DNA of 64,000 nt, taken from the NCBI GenBank assembly GCA_964035575.1, contig OZ037895.1, forward strand, positions 1,116,001 through 1,180,000, read 5' to 3'. The DNA is from Rhynchopus sp. YZ270_cl-10. Lineage: Eukaryota; Euglenozoa; Diplonemea; Diplonemida; Diplonemidae. This document shows, in pieces, positions 20,142-29,579 of this stretch (its first letter is position 1; every line of letters starts with the position of its first letter). The translations under genes and the position numbers were made by a program. The notes under the pieces are model-generated. The model was not told the DNA's origin. It ran no database searches and was given only the letters and a program-made list of their open reading frames with translations.

Positions 20142-21078
20142 CATCAGTCCTATTCGTGGTCATTTACCCCCCCCCCTAAATTTACCCCCCCCCCCCCTTA
20201 TTTTACCCCCTTTTTCAGAAAAAAACGGTTCAGGCCAAAATAACATGGTAATTTACCCCCCCCCCTTATAATACCCTGTTGTGGCTGGTACTTTACCCCC
20301 CTGGGGGGGTAAAGTACCAGCCACCAGGTAATTTTTGGGTAATTATCGCCGCAACACGCCAGGTGGTGTTTTGTCACGAGTGACCTAAACCCACGAGCGA
20401 AGCGAGGGGGTTCAGGGAACGAGTGGCAAAACACCACCTGGCGTGTAATTATGGGGTAATAGTTTCACTTAGTGCAGCGCATACCTGTTTTGTTTTATGG
20501 TTTGCTGGGAGGGGCTGATGTGTTCAGCGGGTCGTACATCCGGAGACTGTAGGACTCGTCTGATTTGAAGCTGGAGACAAGCTCGAAATGAGGAAAGGGG
20601 TAAAGTGCAAATAATCTTTCACCCTGTTTTACATCACGTGTGCAGGTAGATGGGTGCAGGTGGGTACGTTTGTGCTGCGTGGGCGATACGTTTGGGACAC
20701 CTCACGGAATCTGAGGCAACACCGTGATCCCTGACCAGTCATGGTTCAGGCACGGGCAGAAAGATGATGTGGATGATGTGGATCCATGATGCATGACTGC
20801 TTGCGATGTCGCAAGGAAGTGAGGAATTTTTTTCAGATGACACATTTGTCATGAGAGCATGTGTCGTCACACTGTGTTGTGCAAAATTTTACCCCACCGT
20901 GTATGAAAAAGTCCCCCCTTCCCACCCAAAAACATGACCTAACCCATAACATGGTAATTTACCCCCCCCCCCTTACCCCCTCATTTACCCCCCCCCCTTA
21001 TTTTACCCCCTTATTTCCAAAATTTCCGGTTCACCGACCCAAAGGGGGGGGGGTAAATGACCACGAATAGGACTGATG
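20142..21078. mobile_element. 937-bp inverted-repeat element, CATCAGTCC ends
   Basis: Ends are CATCAGTCCTATTCGTGG and TCATTTACCCCCCCCC, exactly mirrored (about 34 bp). Inside are nested foldbacks: TGGCTGGTACTTTACCCCCC mirrored at 20283-20324, and CACGCCAGGTGGTGTTTTG mirrored at 20357-20443. Two direct copies of AACATGGTAATTTACCCCCC lie at about 20241 and 20948. No transposase is coded. T runs flank both ends, so a target duplication cannot be judged. Confidence 0.75.
20833..20872 (+). repeat. Hairpin of the family A/B/F type inside the element
   Basis: CAGATGACACATTTGTCATG, AGAGCATGTGTCGTCAC. GATGACACAT pairs with ATGTGTCGTC through one G-U. The loop contains CATGAGAG. It begins after TTTTTTTCAG. 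Confidence 0.6.
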
Positions 21079-21509
21079 TTTTTTTTTTGGTTTGCACTAT
21101 CAACTTCACTTTTTTTTTTGGAATCTCAAAATTTTCCGCGCGCGCGAGCATTAAACAAATAAAAAAGTGTGCCTACCCTAATGAACATATTTTTAAGTTT
21201 TTTTTTTTTGTAGGCAGAACATCGGTTGGTCTGTTCGTTGGGATATTTGCCTTTTTGTCTCCCCTTTCTCGCAAAAACAAAAACAAAAACAAAAAAACCT
21301 TCCCGAGAAAAAGAAAAAAAAAAAAACGAAATGCAAAAAAACCGAAGCAAAAGTGCCAACCTCTCGTTGCTCTGGGTGACGGTGGTTCCCGTTTTCTGAC
21401 AACCCTTCCTCTAACTCAACAGATTAACACAATGGATGACCCTAAAAGCTCTCTTTTTTGGGTCGTGAATGATTTATTTTTCTTTTTTATTGTACTGTCA
21501 AAGTTTGCC

Positions 21510-21560
21510 AGAGGTGACGAAGCAAAAGAGTCTTTAGATTCATCTTACCAACATTTTCAC
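21510..21560 (+). repeat. Family A hairpin repeat
   Basis: AGAGGTGACGAAGC, AAAAGAGT, CTTTAGATTCATCTTACC, AACATTTTC. The outer arms are good; the inner stem is weakened. Confidence 0.65.
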
Positions 21561-21648
21561 TTTTTTTTTTTTTTCTCTCTCGTGTCTCTGGTCATCTTAT
21601 AACCTTTTACCCTACCCCCTCTCCTTGCCTTATTTCCAAAAAAAAAAA

Positions 21649-21690
21649 ATGATAAGTGACTGATCACGTGAGGCTAAGTATCATCTTGCC
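21649..21690 (+). repeat. Family A hairpin repeat
   Basis: ATGATAAGTGACTGATCACG, TGAGGCTAAGTATCATCTTG. ATGATA/TATCAT makes an alternative outer stem. Confidence 0.55.
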
Positions 21691-21912
21691 ACTTAAAAGC
21701 TTTCTTTTTTTTCTCTTTTTTTTAAATGCTACCGGGAGACATCCTAGGTTCCAGTCAATTCCCTGTTTTTTCCCTATTTTTTTTTTCCTTTTTTTTTCCT
21801 TCTTTTTTTTGTGGACAGTTTTGACAGTTTCACGGAACCTAGCTTTTGTTCTTATGATTGAGAAAGAAAAGACCCGTTTTATTGCGTCTAAGTGTAAGGG
21901 CAGGGGGGAGGT

Positions 21913-22032
21913 TAGTGTTTGCTGTATTGTGATAATAGTCTATCATAATACATAGTATACATCACAATACAGCTGTATTGTGATGTGTACTATGTATTAT
22001 GATGGATATTTATCACAATACAGCTAACACTA
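21913..22032. mobile_element. 120-bp palindromic MITE-like element, copy 1
   Basis: Nearly the whole segment is one inverted repeat centred on ACAATACAG-CTGTATTGT at 21971, with outer arms TAGTGTTTGCTGTATTGTG. A second copy at 33374-33484 shares both arms and centre, so this is a mobile family. The next element begins 20 bp downstream. Confidence 0.75.
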
Positions 22033-22051
22033 GGAGAGGTTTCCTGCTCTA

Positions 22052-23194
22052 TATATCATACATTCCATGGTTCTCCGTATACTTTTTCATATTTTGCACT
22101 CAGAAATGTGAGATGCATATTTTTGATCGTCCGACCCCGCAATTGAACGTTTCGAAACGGCCGGATCCAAAGAAATTAAAATCCAGAAAAAAATTTTTTT
22201 CTTCAAAAAAAAATATCAAGGCGAGCGTATTTCTGTTTTGGCTCTCGGTGAGGTGGGTGTGTGACATGTAATTTTTCCCCCCTGAAAACCAGCGGCAGTG
22301 AATTTCCGAGCTCCCCGCTTTTCACCATAAAAAAAATCGACCACTTTCGTGGAGTAGAAGTCAATTTAAAGTGGCTCCACGGGTCTTTATACAGTAACGT
22401 ATAGGGATTTCGGTGCATAAAAGGGGGTCGGCTCCACCAAAAGTTGCGTACCGTGGAGTGTGTTTCCGGAATAAAAAAATGGTCGGAATTGAAAGATTTG
22501 TAAAAAATAAATCCAAAGAAAAAAAAATCGAAAACTTTCTTCAAAAAAAATCCAATTTAGAGACGCCACTGTATGGCTACCCAAATAGGAGGTTTTCTTA
22601 AGGAAGTCCTTAAGGATACTGCATAGAAACGTGAAAAAAAGGGTTGGCTCCACCAAAAGTTGCATATCGTGGAGTGTGTTTCCGGGATAAAAAATGTGTC
22701 CGAATTGAAGGATTTGTAAAAAATAAATCCAAGGAAACAAAAACCGAAAACTTTATCCAAAAAGAAATCAATTTACAAACGCCACTGTGTTGCGACCCAA
22801 AGAGGAGTTTTTCCTTAAGGAAGTCCTTAAGAAACCTGCATAGAAATGTTCCCAAAGGGGGTACCACAGCCAAAAATCACCTAACCAGCCACAGAGGCAT
22901 AAAAAAAATCGTGCGACCCCGGAATTGAACGTTTTCGTAACCGATCTTTCCAAAGAAATAAAAATCGGGAAAGAAATCGGGGGAAAAATTTTATAAAAAC
23001 CATGTGTCCACGGACAGTTCCATTTACGACTCAAGTCGTGAATTGTTGACCCCCAAAAATGGGCGGCAGTGAATTTCCGGATTGATCTGAAAAAATTCCG
23101 GGGTCGCACGATTTTTTTGGCGGATTTTTTATCACTTTAAAGTGGCTCCAAAAACAGGCTTTTCTATACGGAGAACCATGTAATGTATGATATA
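22052..23194. mobile_element. 1.14-kb inverted-repeat element with an inner tandem duplication
   Basis: Ends TATATCATACATTCCATGG and TTCTCCGTATA at 22052-22081, mirrored at 23165-23194 with one mismatch. Inside, a unit of about 216 bp starting GGCTCCACCAAAAGTTGC is present twice (22430 and 22646) and partly elsewhere. CGGCAGTGAATTTCCG occurs at 22288 and 23062, and GACCCCG(C/G)AATTGAACGTTT at 22131 and 22917. No coding capacity. Confidence 0.65.
22430..22861. repeat. Tandem duplication, 216-bp unit
   Basis: Two head-to-tail copies sharing GTGGAGTGTGTTTCCGG, ATTTGTAAAAAATAAATCCA and AAGGAAGTCCTTAAG, with about 80-85% identity by eye. Confidence 0.75.
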
Positions 23195-23390
23195 CACTCT
23201 GAATGTTGTTGAGTGTCGATTCTGTTATAAGAAAAGTGGAGTTTTTTTGCGCAAGATGGGCAACTACACTATTCCAACAATTTATCCACGAAAAAAAAAA
23301 CCCCCAAATCCAAATTGATCCAAAACTCATCATAACCTTCTCTTTTGTCTCCATTTTTTTTTTTTATTTTCAGCCTAAAATTTTTTTTCC

Positions 23391-23427
23391 AAAGGTGCGG
23401 CTTAGGTTCATCTTACAAACGTTTTCT
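23391..23427 (+). repeat. Family A hairpin, loop deleted
   Basis: AAAGGTGCGGCTTAGGTTCA, TCTTACAAACGTTTTC. The 3' arm and tail are perfect; the 5' inner arm is lost. Confidence 0.6.
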
Positions 23428-23486
23428 TCTTGTGCAGTACCAACCATCATTATTGTTCGTCGGTGATAAGCTTGTTGTTTCTTCTC

Positions 23487-23549
23487 GGTACATTTAGTGC
23501 ACCCTATTATACCTTCTATTCAGTAGAATAGTTAGTATATGAAACAATC
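23487..23549 (+). repeat. Family H repeat
   Basis: GGTACATTTAGTGCACCC, TATTATACCTTC, then the hairpin CTATTC-AGTA-GAATAG, TTAGTATATGAAACAA. Other copies at 38093, 38630 and 40391 are nearly identical over 55 bp, so the family spread recently. Confidence 0.8.
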
Positions 23550-23581
23550 TTTTTGTGACCGCTAAAAAAAGATTCCAATTT

Positions 23582-23622
23582 TAGATGCGTGTACGGTGAG
23601 GCACATTGATCTTTCAAGTTTC
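23582..23622 (+). repeat. Family B hairpin repeat
   Basis: TTAGATGCGTGTACGGTGAG, GCACATTGATCTTTCAAG. Inner stem GTGT/GCAC uses a G-U pair. A 20-C run follows. Confidence 0.65.
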
Positions 23623-24015
23623 TCGTTTCCCCCCCCCCCCCCCCCCCCTCGTTTCCCCCCTCTAAATATTTCTTCAGTAGTTCTCGTGATGGGCCTTTCT
23701 CTTTGTGACTGTAGGGTTTTGCATGGCGTCTTCCCTTTCTCGTTTTCTCTCTCTTAATTTTCCCTCTTGTCTTAAAGAAACCTTTTGCTATGACAACCCA
23801 TTTCACAAAATTGACACCACACGCACTTTTTTCCATTCCCAACATTTTTCGTTTCTCACTCTTTTCTGATACTTTTCTTTCTTTCTCTGTGATAGCCCCT
23901 TTTTTTAGAAAATTTTCGTTATTTTTCAGATGTGAGTATTTACTAATTATGCATATCTCGATGCCCCTCTGCCCATTTGAAAGTAAACAAGTCAACAAAC
24001 AAATCAATACCGACA
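23623..24015. other. AT-rich intergenic DNA
   Basis: A poly-C run of about 20 (23629-23648), then T/C-rich DNA. No gene or repeat family seen. Confidence 0.5.
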
Positions 24016-24050
24016 CAAAGTGACTACAAGGCTTAGGTTCATCTTCTTAA
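24016..24050 (+). repeat. Family A hairpin, short loop
   Basis: AAAGTGACTACAAGGCTTAG, GTTCATCTTCTTAA. Confidence 0.6.
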
Positions 24051-24366
24051 TTTTTTTTTTTGATTTGACAGAACCCTGTCAGTCATTTTTTTTTCTCTCT
24101 TTTTTTGTGTGATGCGATCAGAATAAGCTTTGCGTACACTTTTTTATTCAACACTAAAAAAAAATTCGATGTCGATATTGCGCTTTTTTTTTTTTTTTGC
24201 ACTTTCAACTTCTCTTTTTCAAAGGGTAAACAGAAAATGAGGCTTTGGCCCATCTCTGTTGATCTGATATTTTTTTTAAAATACCTTGAGCATTTGAGGG
24301 GCTCGCTTTTGGGGGATTTATCTTACCAAAAAAAACCATTTTTTTTTCTCTCTTTTCTTAGTAGTT

Positions 24367-24413
24367 GGTTGCCTGCGCCGTTGTACGGTGAGGCGTTTGC
24401 ACTTTTCAACTTC
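24367..24413 (+). repeat. Family C hairpin with extended stem
   Basis: TTGCCTGCGCCGTTGTACGG, TGAGGCGTTTGCACTTTTC, AACTTC. An extra CCGT/ACGG stem sits inside GCCT/AGGC. Confidence 0.7.
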
Positions 24414-24692
24414 TCTCTTTCGGAGTCATTCGTGTGTCAGGGGGTACTCTCCTTACGCCCCTCTCATAACCCATCACCTTCTTACCCTCACCCTCACCCT
24501 CCATAACCCTTTAACAAAACAACCTTGCTCAGAGACCAGGTCTAGTCTCTTCGATAAATCAGAAAGAATGCAAAAAAAAAAAAAAAAAAAAATGAAAACA
24601 GAAAAAAAACGAAAAATAAAACGGGTTCCCTGAGAGGTGTGCAGAGGTTGGTATGACCAAAAAATAATGTGGCGAAGTGATATATTTTTTTT

Positions 24693-24733
24693 TGGTGTGG
24701 CACAAGGAAGGCTTAGGTTCATCTTACAACGCT
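24693..24733 (+). repeat. Family A hairpin repeat
   Basis: TTGGTGTGGCACAAGGAAGG, CTTAGGTTCATCTTACAACG. The 3' arm is perfect; the 5' inner arm is diverged. Confidence 0.55.
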
Positions 24734-25020
24734 TTTTTTTTTTATGACTGTGTCAATAACTTTAGTTGTTGCTCCCTTTTTTTGTTGTCCTGAAAAAACC
24801 TGAAAAAAGAAAAGAAAGGGATGACTTAAAAAAACGTTTGCTGAACCGCTCCTTCATCCTTTTTTTTTAAAAGTAAAATCGAACAAGGTTGCTGTAGTGT
24901 TTGCCCACAAAGGGGTAAGTAATGGTGGCAAAACTACAAAAAAAACCCCTTCCAATAGTAAGCAAAAAAGGGTTCGAGAAAAAGAAATTCAGCCCTTTTT
25001 TCCTCATATTGTATTTTTTT

Positions 25021-25100
25021 GAAAGGTGAACTTAGGTTCATCTTCTTGTTTCTTTTTGCCCTGCGTCCGAAGTACGAGGCGTTTGGCACTTTCAACTTTG
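25021..25100 (+). repeat. Minimal family A, then family C hairpin
   Basis: A: GAAAGGTGAACTTAGGTTCA, TCTTC. C at 25055: TTGCCCTGCGTCC, GAAGTACGAGGCG, TTTGGCACTTTCAAC, with GTGCC-type ends altered on both sides to TGCC/GGCA. Confidence 0.6.
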
Positions 25101-25178
25101 CTATGTGGTCCAGTAGACCCATTGATCTTTGAATTTTTTTTGATTTTTTCTTTTCAAGCTCTCTCTTTGTATTATCCC

Positions 25179-25236
25179 TGTGCCTGCGTCTGTTTGATGT
25201 TCAGTGAGGCGTTCTTCTTTTTGCACATGACTTTTC
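25179..25236 (+). repeat. Family C hairpin, long loop
   Basis: TGTGCCTGCGTCTGTTTGAT, GTTCAGTGAGGCGTTC, TTTTTGCACATGAC. TGTGC/GCACA pair; in family C proper this is AGTGC/GCACT, so both ends changed together. Confidence 0.65.
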
Positions 25237-25426
25237 AGTTTTTTTTGTTTTTTTTTAACCTCTCCCCACCCCCTTGGGGTTTTGACTAAACCCCTGATTC
25301 CGCTCAACCTCCAAACAACGGAACAACGATTTCCCAATACACGGGGGACCTTTGTCAGAGACACTACTGTTGCACCATTTGCTTTACTGCTTATCCAAAA
25401 CAGCAAAGTATAATTTTTTTTCCCCC

Positions 25427-25470
25427 CAGATGACTAAAGCAGTGTTCGAGGCTTTCAGAGCCATCTTAAA
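25427..25470 (+). repeat. Family A hairpin repeat
   Basis: CAGATGACTAAAGCAGTGTT, CGAGGCTTTCAGAGCCATCT, TA. Inner stem is now AAAGC/GCTTT; begins after TTTTTTTCCCCCCAG. Confidence 0.65.
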
Positions 25471-25612
25471 AAAAATTCTTTTTTTTTACAACCAGCAATG
25501 AAGTGAAGATCAAACACCCCCCCTTTCCCACTCCCCTTTCTTGCAAAGCAAAAAAATAACAAAAAAAAAAAAAATCATAAAAAAACCCCATTCATCCCCT
25601 TCGTTTCTTTGG

Positions 25613-25705
25613 AAAATGTGTGCGCACGAGAGAGCACGTTAATATTTCAAGTTTTTTGTTAGGTGAGTGAGCATTTGAGAGGAGGTTCTCATCTTACCAA
25701 AAAAC
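25613..25705 (+). repeat. Adjacent family B and family A hairpins
   Basis: B: AAAATGTGTGCGCACGAGAG, AGCACGTTAATATTTCAAG. A, 7 bp on: AGGTGAGTGAGCATTTGAGA, GGAGGTTCTCATCTTACC. Confidence 0.6.
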
Positions 25706-26086
25706 GTTTTTTTTTTTTTTTTTTGCTTTTTTTTTTTTGACAACGTTGATATTATTCCCCCGAAAACAAAACAGAAACCCTTTTTCCCTTGAATTTCCCA
25801 AACCCAAAATAGCACCCCCCAAAAAAATCCCCTTTCTCTCAGATCCCTCAAACATAGGTTATTATTGAAGACGACACTCTGAAAGCTCAAAGGGGTATTT
25901 TTGTTCGTTTTTTGCTCCCAACCACGACGGCAAAAAAGAAATAAAAAATTCCCCTCCCTGAACATGAAAAAAGTGTCCTCTGTTTTTGGCCCCTCTTTAC
26001 AACAGAAATAGACAGAAAAATATTCCCTTTTTTATTTGGATGGATGTGATCAACAAACAAACGACGAATACATAAAATAAGCGGTT
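25706..26086. other. AT-rich intergenic DNA
   Basis: A minus-strand frame (25965-25639) is open but codes Phe/Lys-rich low-complexity sequence. No gene seen. Confidence 0.5.
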
Positions 26087-26200
26087 AAGGTGACGAAGCA
26101 CGAAAGGCTTAGCGTTAGGGTATGGCCAATGTTCAAAACATTAAGTAACCTAATCAGACTAAGCACGAAAGGCTTAGGTTCATCTTATAAACTTTTCTTC
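26087..26200 (+). repeat. Tandem pair of family A hairpins
   Basis: First: AAGGTGACGAAGC, ACGAAAG, GCTTAGCGTTAGG. Second from 26148: ACCTAATCAGACTAAGC, ACGAAAG, GCTTAGGTTCATCTTA, TAAACTTTTC. The second 5' arm ATCAGACTAAG matches that at 6974. Confidence 0.75.
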
Positions 26201-26440
26201 ATTTTTCCTTCTAAGCTCTGAGATCGTGGATTGAGTCGTGTATCAAGAACATAGTAGTACGTACCTCATTTTTCAATTCAAAAAAAAACCCCCCTCTAAA
26301 CTCCGTGTCAGCCCCCTCTTTACACAGAGAAGAAGAAAAAAAGATGAGTGTTTATTCTTTTGCATTTCTTTTCTCAGATTTTTAAAAAAAATTACATCAT
26401 TTTGAAGAATTAAACCACCTGATTTGCAAAAAACGGCAAA

Positions 26441-26517
26441 CCCTCCCAACGCCTCCCAACGCCCTCCCAACACCTCCCAACGCCTCCCAACACCTCCCAA
26501 CACCTCCCAACACCCCT
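26441..26517. repeat. Decamer array CCTCCCAACR, left copy
   Basis: About 7.5 units of CCTCCCAAC(G/A), one with an extra C. The same decamer forms a second array at 27399-27483 in the same orientation. Confidence 0.85.
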
Positions 26518-26723
26518 CCAATTTAGCCCGAATTTTGGGATTTTTTTTTTTTTGAGGGTGTTCTGTACCCCCTTCTGGAGGGGGTTCCAGGGTGGGGTCC
26601 CGGCTCCAAGTCAAACAAAAAAATAGTGGCAAAGGCAAAGTGGAAATTTGGGAAAAAAGCGAAAAATGTATTAATTTAGACGCCCTCCAAGGGAAAATCC
26701 CGACCTCTGGTGCTGTACTGCTA

Positions 26724-27071
26724 CTGTGTACTGTGTACTGTGTACTGTGTACTGTGTACTGTGTACTGTGTACTGTGTACTGTGTACTGTGTACTGTGTA
26801 CTGTGTACTGTGTACTGTGTACTGTGTACTGTGTACTGTGTACTGTGTACTGTGTACTGTGTACTGTGTACTGTGTACTGTGTACTGTGTACTGTGTACT
26901 GTGTACTGTGTACTGTGTACTGTGTACTGTGTACTGTGTACTGTGTACTGTGTACTGTGTACTGTGTACTGTGTACTGTGTACTGTGTACTGTGTACTGT
27001 GTACTGTGTACTGTGTACTGTGTACTGTGTACTGTGTACTGTGTACTGTGTACTGTGTACTGTGTACTGTG
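26724..27071. repeat. Heptamer minisatellite (CTGTGTA) x about 50
   Basis: 348 bp of the 7-mer CTGTGTA with no variant unit that I could see. Perfect homogeneity implies recent expansion. At 40885-40900 a related dispersed repeat carries only one unit (CTACTGTGTACTATG) in the same place, so that copy shows the state before expansion. Confidence 0.95.
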
Positions 27072-27118
27072 CGGAAATTGACCAAAAACGAGAACTGTAC
27101 TGTACTGTGCAGCTATGG

Positions 27119-27244
27119 TATACTGTGTATACTGTGTATACTGTGTATACTGTGTATACTGTGTATACTGTGTATACTGTGTATACTGTGTATACTGTGT
27201 ATACTGTGTATACTGTGTATACTGTGTATACTGTGTATACTGTG
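27119..27244. repeat. Nonamer minisatellite (TATACTGTG) x 14
   Basis: 126 bp, 14 perfect units. The unit is the neighbouring heptamer TACTGTG with TA added. 47 bp of unique sequence separates the arrays. Confidence 0.95.
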
Positions 27245-27264
27245 CGTGAGAAAATTGATCACGT

Positions 27265-27380
27265 ATGTACTCAGAACTTGTCCATTTCGGCAAATTGACC
27301 CCACCACAGCGAGGACGGATTCCGGAAATGACAATGCAGGTGTTTAAAAAACTTCACCAACGAGAAAAAGGCTCACGCCG
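27265..27380. repeat. Dispersed repeat shared with 40900-41030
   Basis: GAACTTGTCCATTTCGGCAA, ATTGACCCCACCAC, GGACGGATTCCG, CTTCACCAACGAGAAAAAG. The other copy differs by about 10-15%. Confidence 0.7.
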
Positions 27381-27398
27381 GTGGGAAAAAAAGTGCCT

Positions 27399-27483
27399 CA
27401 CCTCCCAACGCCCGCCAACACCCCCCAACGCCCCCCAACACCTCCCAACACCTCCCAACGCCTCCCAACACCTCCCAACACCC
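27399..27483. repeat. Decamer array CCTCCCAACR, right copy
   Basis: About 8.5 units, including CCCCCCAACG and CCCGCCAACA variants. Confidence 0.85.
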
Positions 27484-27714
27484 AGCTAATTCAGGTGGAG
27501 AATTTCAAAAAAAACCGAAAAATCTGCTTAAAAAAGGGAGGAATAGAGTAAGTGCTGTCTTTTACCTTCCCGGTCGTGCAGAAAAGAACTAGTGATATGT
27601 TTTGTGAACTGGGATTCCATTATTCTTGAAATATTTTAGTTAAACTATAAGCACGTGAGAGGCTTTTGGTTTGATCTAAAAAATTCAGAAATCCTATATC
27701 TGGCCCTGTTCTAA

Positions 27715-27787
27715 CACGGTGGCCCATCGGACCCTTTTGGGGGTACCCCCGCGGAACCTGCCCTGAGGGTCCGTATGGGCCACCGTG
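27715..27787. mobile_element. 73-bp foldback element
   Basis: CACGGTGGCCCAT and GGACCCT mirrored by AGGGTCC and ATGGGCCACCGTG. The GC-rich content stands out from flanking AT-rich DNA. I see no target duplication. Confidence 0.6.
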
Positions 27788-27982
27788 AAATGGTCACAAA
27801 AAAAAATTCTCTTTTATTTTTTGAGATGCGAAGCAAAAGGAAATAATCTCATGACAGAAAAAATTAAAGAAAAAAAAAACATACAAGTAGAAGTCGAAGA
27901 TACAGAGAAAGTGAAAAGAATTGCACCTAATGTCGACTACACAAAAGGGCAAGCTTACACTAACTCTAGCATTTACTTATTT

Positions 27983-28026
27983 TCCTATGCTATCAATTTA
28001 TTGCAATGCATATGTTGAAATACTGT
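27983..28026 (+). repeat. Family G repeat
   Basis: CCTATGCTATCAATTTATTG, CAATGCATATGTTGAAATAC. TATGC can pair with GCATA. Other copies at 29324 and 30533. Confidence 0.7.
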
Positions 28027-28227
28027 ATTTTTCATTTTATTTTGCAAAAACCAGAACGCTACAAAAAAAGCACAAGAGTCTCAAATCTCTCTGCACACCT
28101 TCTTTTATTTCATGAGAGGTGTGCCGTTCTGTAACGTGCCCCCCCCCAAGATATTTGATACTTCTTCAAAACAATATTTTTTTTTTTTCAAAGAACCAAA
28201 AAAAAACAAAGACTTACATGGGTTAGT

Positions 28228-28276
28228 ATAGTGGAGTTCATCCTCGAGTGTCTACACTATTACAACCAAGTTTTCA
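28228..28276 (+). repeat. Family E hairpin repeat
   Basis: ATAGTGGAGTTCATCCTCGA, GTGTCTACACTATTACAACC, AAGTTTTC. Outer ATAGTG/CACTAT is kept, the inner stem is changed. Confidence 0.7.
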
Positions 28277-28737
28277 AAACAAAAAAAATAATCGTAAAGT
28301 ACTAACCATTGCTCTTTTTAGGGTTGAGGACGATTTGTGCCTTTTTCCTTTTTCTGCAGTGCAAAGAAGGTGCAAAAAGTGTCTTCTGCAGAACGCATGA
28401 TTCGACCTACATAGAATGAAAAAAAAAACACCCACTCTTTAGCTGGTAAAGTGATGGTTTGTCGCAATGAATTTTCACACTGACCACCTAAAAAAATTTT
28501 TTTTTGTTCACCTATTTTCTCTCTACCCTCCACGAAAATACCGAAAAAAAACCTACCAAAAAAAAAAAAAAACGAAGTCCGAAATAATATTTTTAAAATC
28601 ATTCAAAATATACAAAAAAGGGAAGTCACCAGAGTTCCTCCTCTGTTCTCTGTTTAGGGGGTAAGAGGGGTGGACCGGTGGAGCACACCCTAACTCTGTC
28701 GCTTATTAGAAAGCTGGCATATTTTTTTTTAAAGACA
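28277..28737. other. AT-rich intergenic DNA
   Basis: An open minus frame (28602-28318) codes low-complexity sequence. No gene seen. Confidence 0.5.
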
Positions 28738-28785
28738 AGGTGAACGTAAGCATTCTGAGGTACAGACTCTGATCTTACAAAAAAA
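28738..28785 (+). repeat. Family A hairpin, diverged
   Basis: AAGGTGAACGTAAGCATTCT, GAGGTACAGACTCTGATCTT, ACAAAAAAAC. Confidence 0.45.
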
Positions 28786-28941
28786 CTCTTCTCATTTTTT
28801 ATTGAACAAAAAAAGAATGAAAAAAATAAAAAAAAATCTCGTTGGCTTGTCTACAGGCACAAAAAAAAAAATATTGGCGACAAAAGTATTGTCGAAAAAT
28901 ATACGGAACACACTATCAATCGATGGTAAAAAATAAAATTG

Positions 28942-29138
28942 GAGATGTGTGTTGCAAGAGGCATTTTTCATCTTTCCAATTGTTTTCTTTTTTTTTTTAT
29001 TTATTTGTAGATTATTTCTATGTTGTGCGGGACACGTTTTCAGATTTAAGTTTTTCCCTCTTAAACAATCCAGCGAATATTCCCGCAAGAACAACAATAG
29101 TGGCAAAGTGTAGATACACATTCATCTTACAACGTTTT
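28942..29138 (+). repeat. Two family B hairpins
   Basis: 28942: AGATGTGTGTTGCAAGAGGC, ATTTTTCATCTTTCCAA. 29104: GTGTAGATACACATTCATCT, TACAACGTTTTC, where GTGT-AGAT-ACAC makes a compact stem. Confidence 0.55.
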
Positions 29139-29169
29139 CTTTTCTCTCTTTTCTTTTTTTTTTCATTCT

Positions 29170-29285
29170 ACGGGGGTTCGATAACCCCCACATGGAGTCA
29201 GTGCCGCGTTTTGCACTATCCTTTGCTTTCTTCTTATGAGCTGACTAACTAAGCACAAGATGCTTAGAGTCATTCTTACAACCCC
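29170..29285 (+). repeat. Composite: GGGTTCGATAACCCC hairpin, family C, family A
   Basis: GGGGGTTCGATAACCCCC, then CAGTGCCGCGTTTTGCACTA (a shortened family C), then from 29236 GAGCTGACTAACTAAGC, ACAAGAT, GCTTAGAGTCATTCTTAC. Three hairpins stand in 115 bp. Confidence 0.65.
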
Positions 29286-29323
29286 CTTTTTTTGAAGATG
29301 TAAACCATTTTTTGTTGATCGCT

Positions 29324-29372
29324 ATACCTATGCTATCAATTGAATGTATAGGTTGAAATACTTTTTAGTACA
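29324..29372 (+). repeat. Family G repeat
   Basis: ATACCTATGCTATCAATTGA, ATGTATAGGTTGAAATACTT. CCTAT pairs with ATAGG. Confidence 0.7.
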
Positions 29373-29579
29373 AACACTCCGTTCGGCCATGCGAGGTGCA
29401 CAGCAAGTTTACCTCATGACAGATACCTCCTTTTTTTTTATCCGAAAAAAAAAAAAAACACATCACTCAACCAGGGTTCTAGCTCAGAAGAAAAAAAAAA
29501 GAAACGGAAAAGGTGGCTCAAAAAAATTTTTTCTGCGCTTCGCGCGGAAAAATTGACCACGCCAAGTCGCTGTTTTTAA

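Larger units (their letters stand above)
19487..21185. mobile_element. Possible composite element between 70-bp inverted repeats
   Basis: GTAAGGGTAGGCACAATTTT, TGTTTAATGCTCG and the GCGCGCGCGCGCGC tract at 19487-19560 recur inverted at 21117-21185. The 1.7 kb between includes the 20142-21078 element and a family J motif near 19898. It could be one transposon carrying another, or an inverted duplication. Confidence 0.5.
26415..27498. mobile_element. CCACCTGA-ended element swollen by minisatellites
   Basis: Left end CCACCTGATTTGC, right end GCTAATTCAGGTGG. The left end closely matches that of the 68-bp element at 58776 (CCACCTGATTTGCAA). Flanking AGAATTAAA and AGAATTTCA agree at 7 of 9 positions, a possible target duplication. 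The interior is two decamer arrays flanking a 7-mer and a 9-mer array. Reading frames of up to 270 codons here are only translations of the repeats. Confidence 0.6.

Noticed and set aside
26273-27347. Open frames of 190-270 codons with VHSTQYT or IHSIHS repeats
   Set aside because: They are translations of the CTGTGTA and TATACTGTG arrays. Heptamers and nonamers without stops open every frame, so length is no evidence of coding.
29170-29195. Possible tRNA T-arm (GGGGGTTCGATAACCCCC)
   Set aside because: The loop is one base too long, and no acceptor, D or anticodon arm can be found. It recurs as part of a family C composite repeat.
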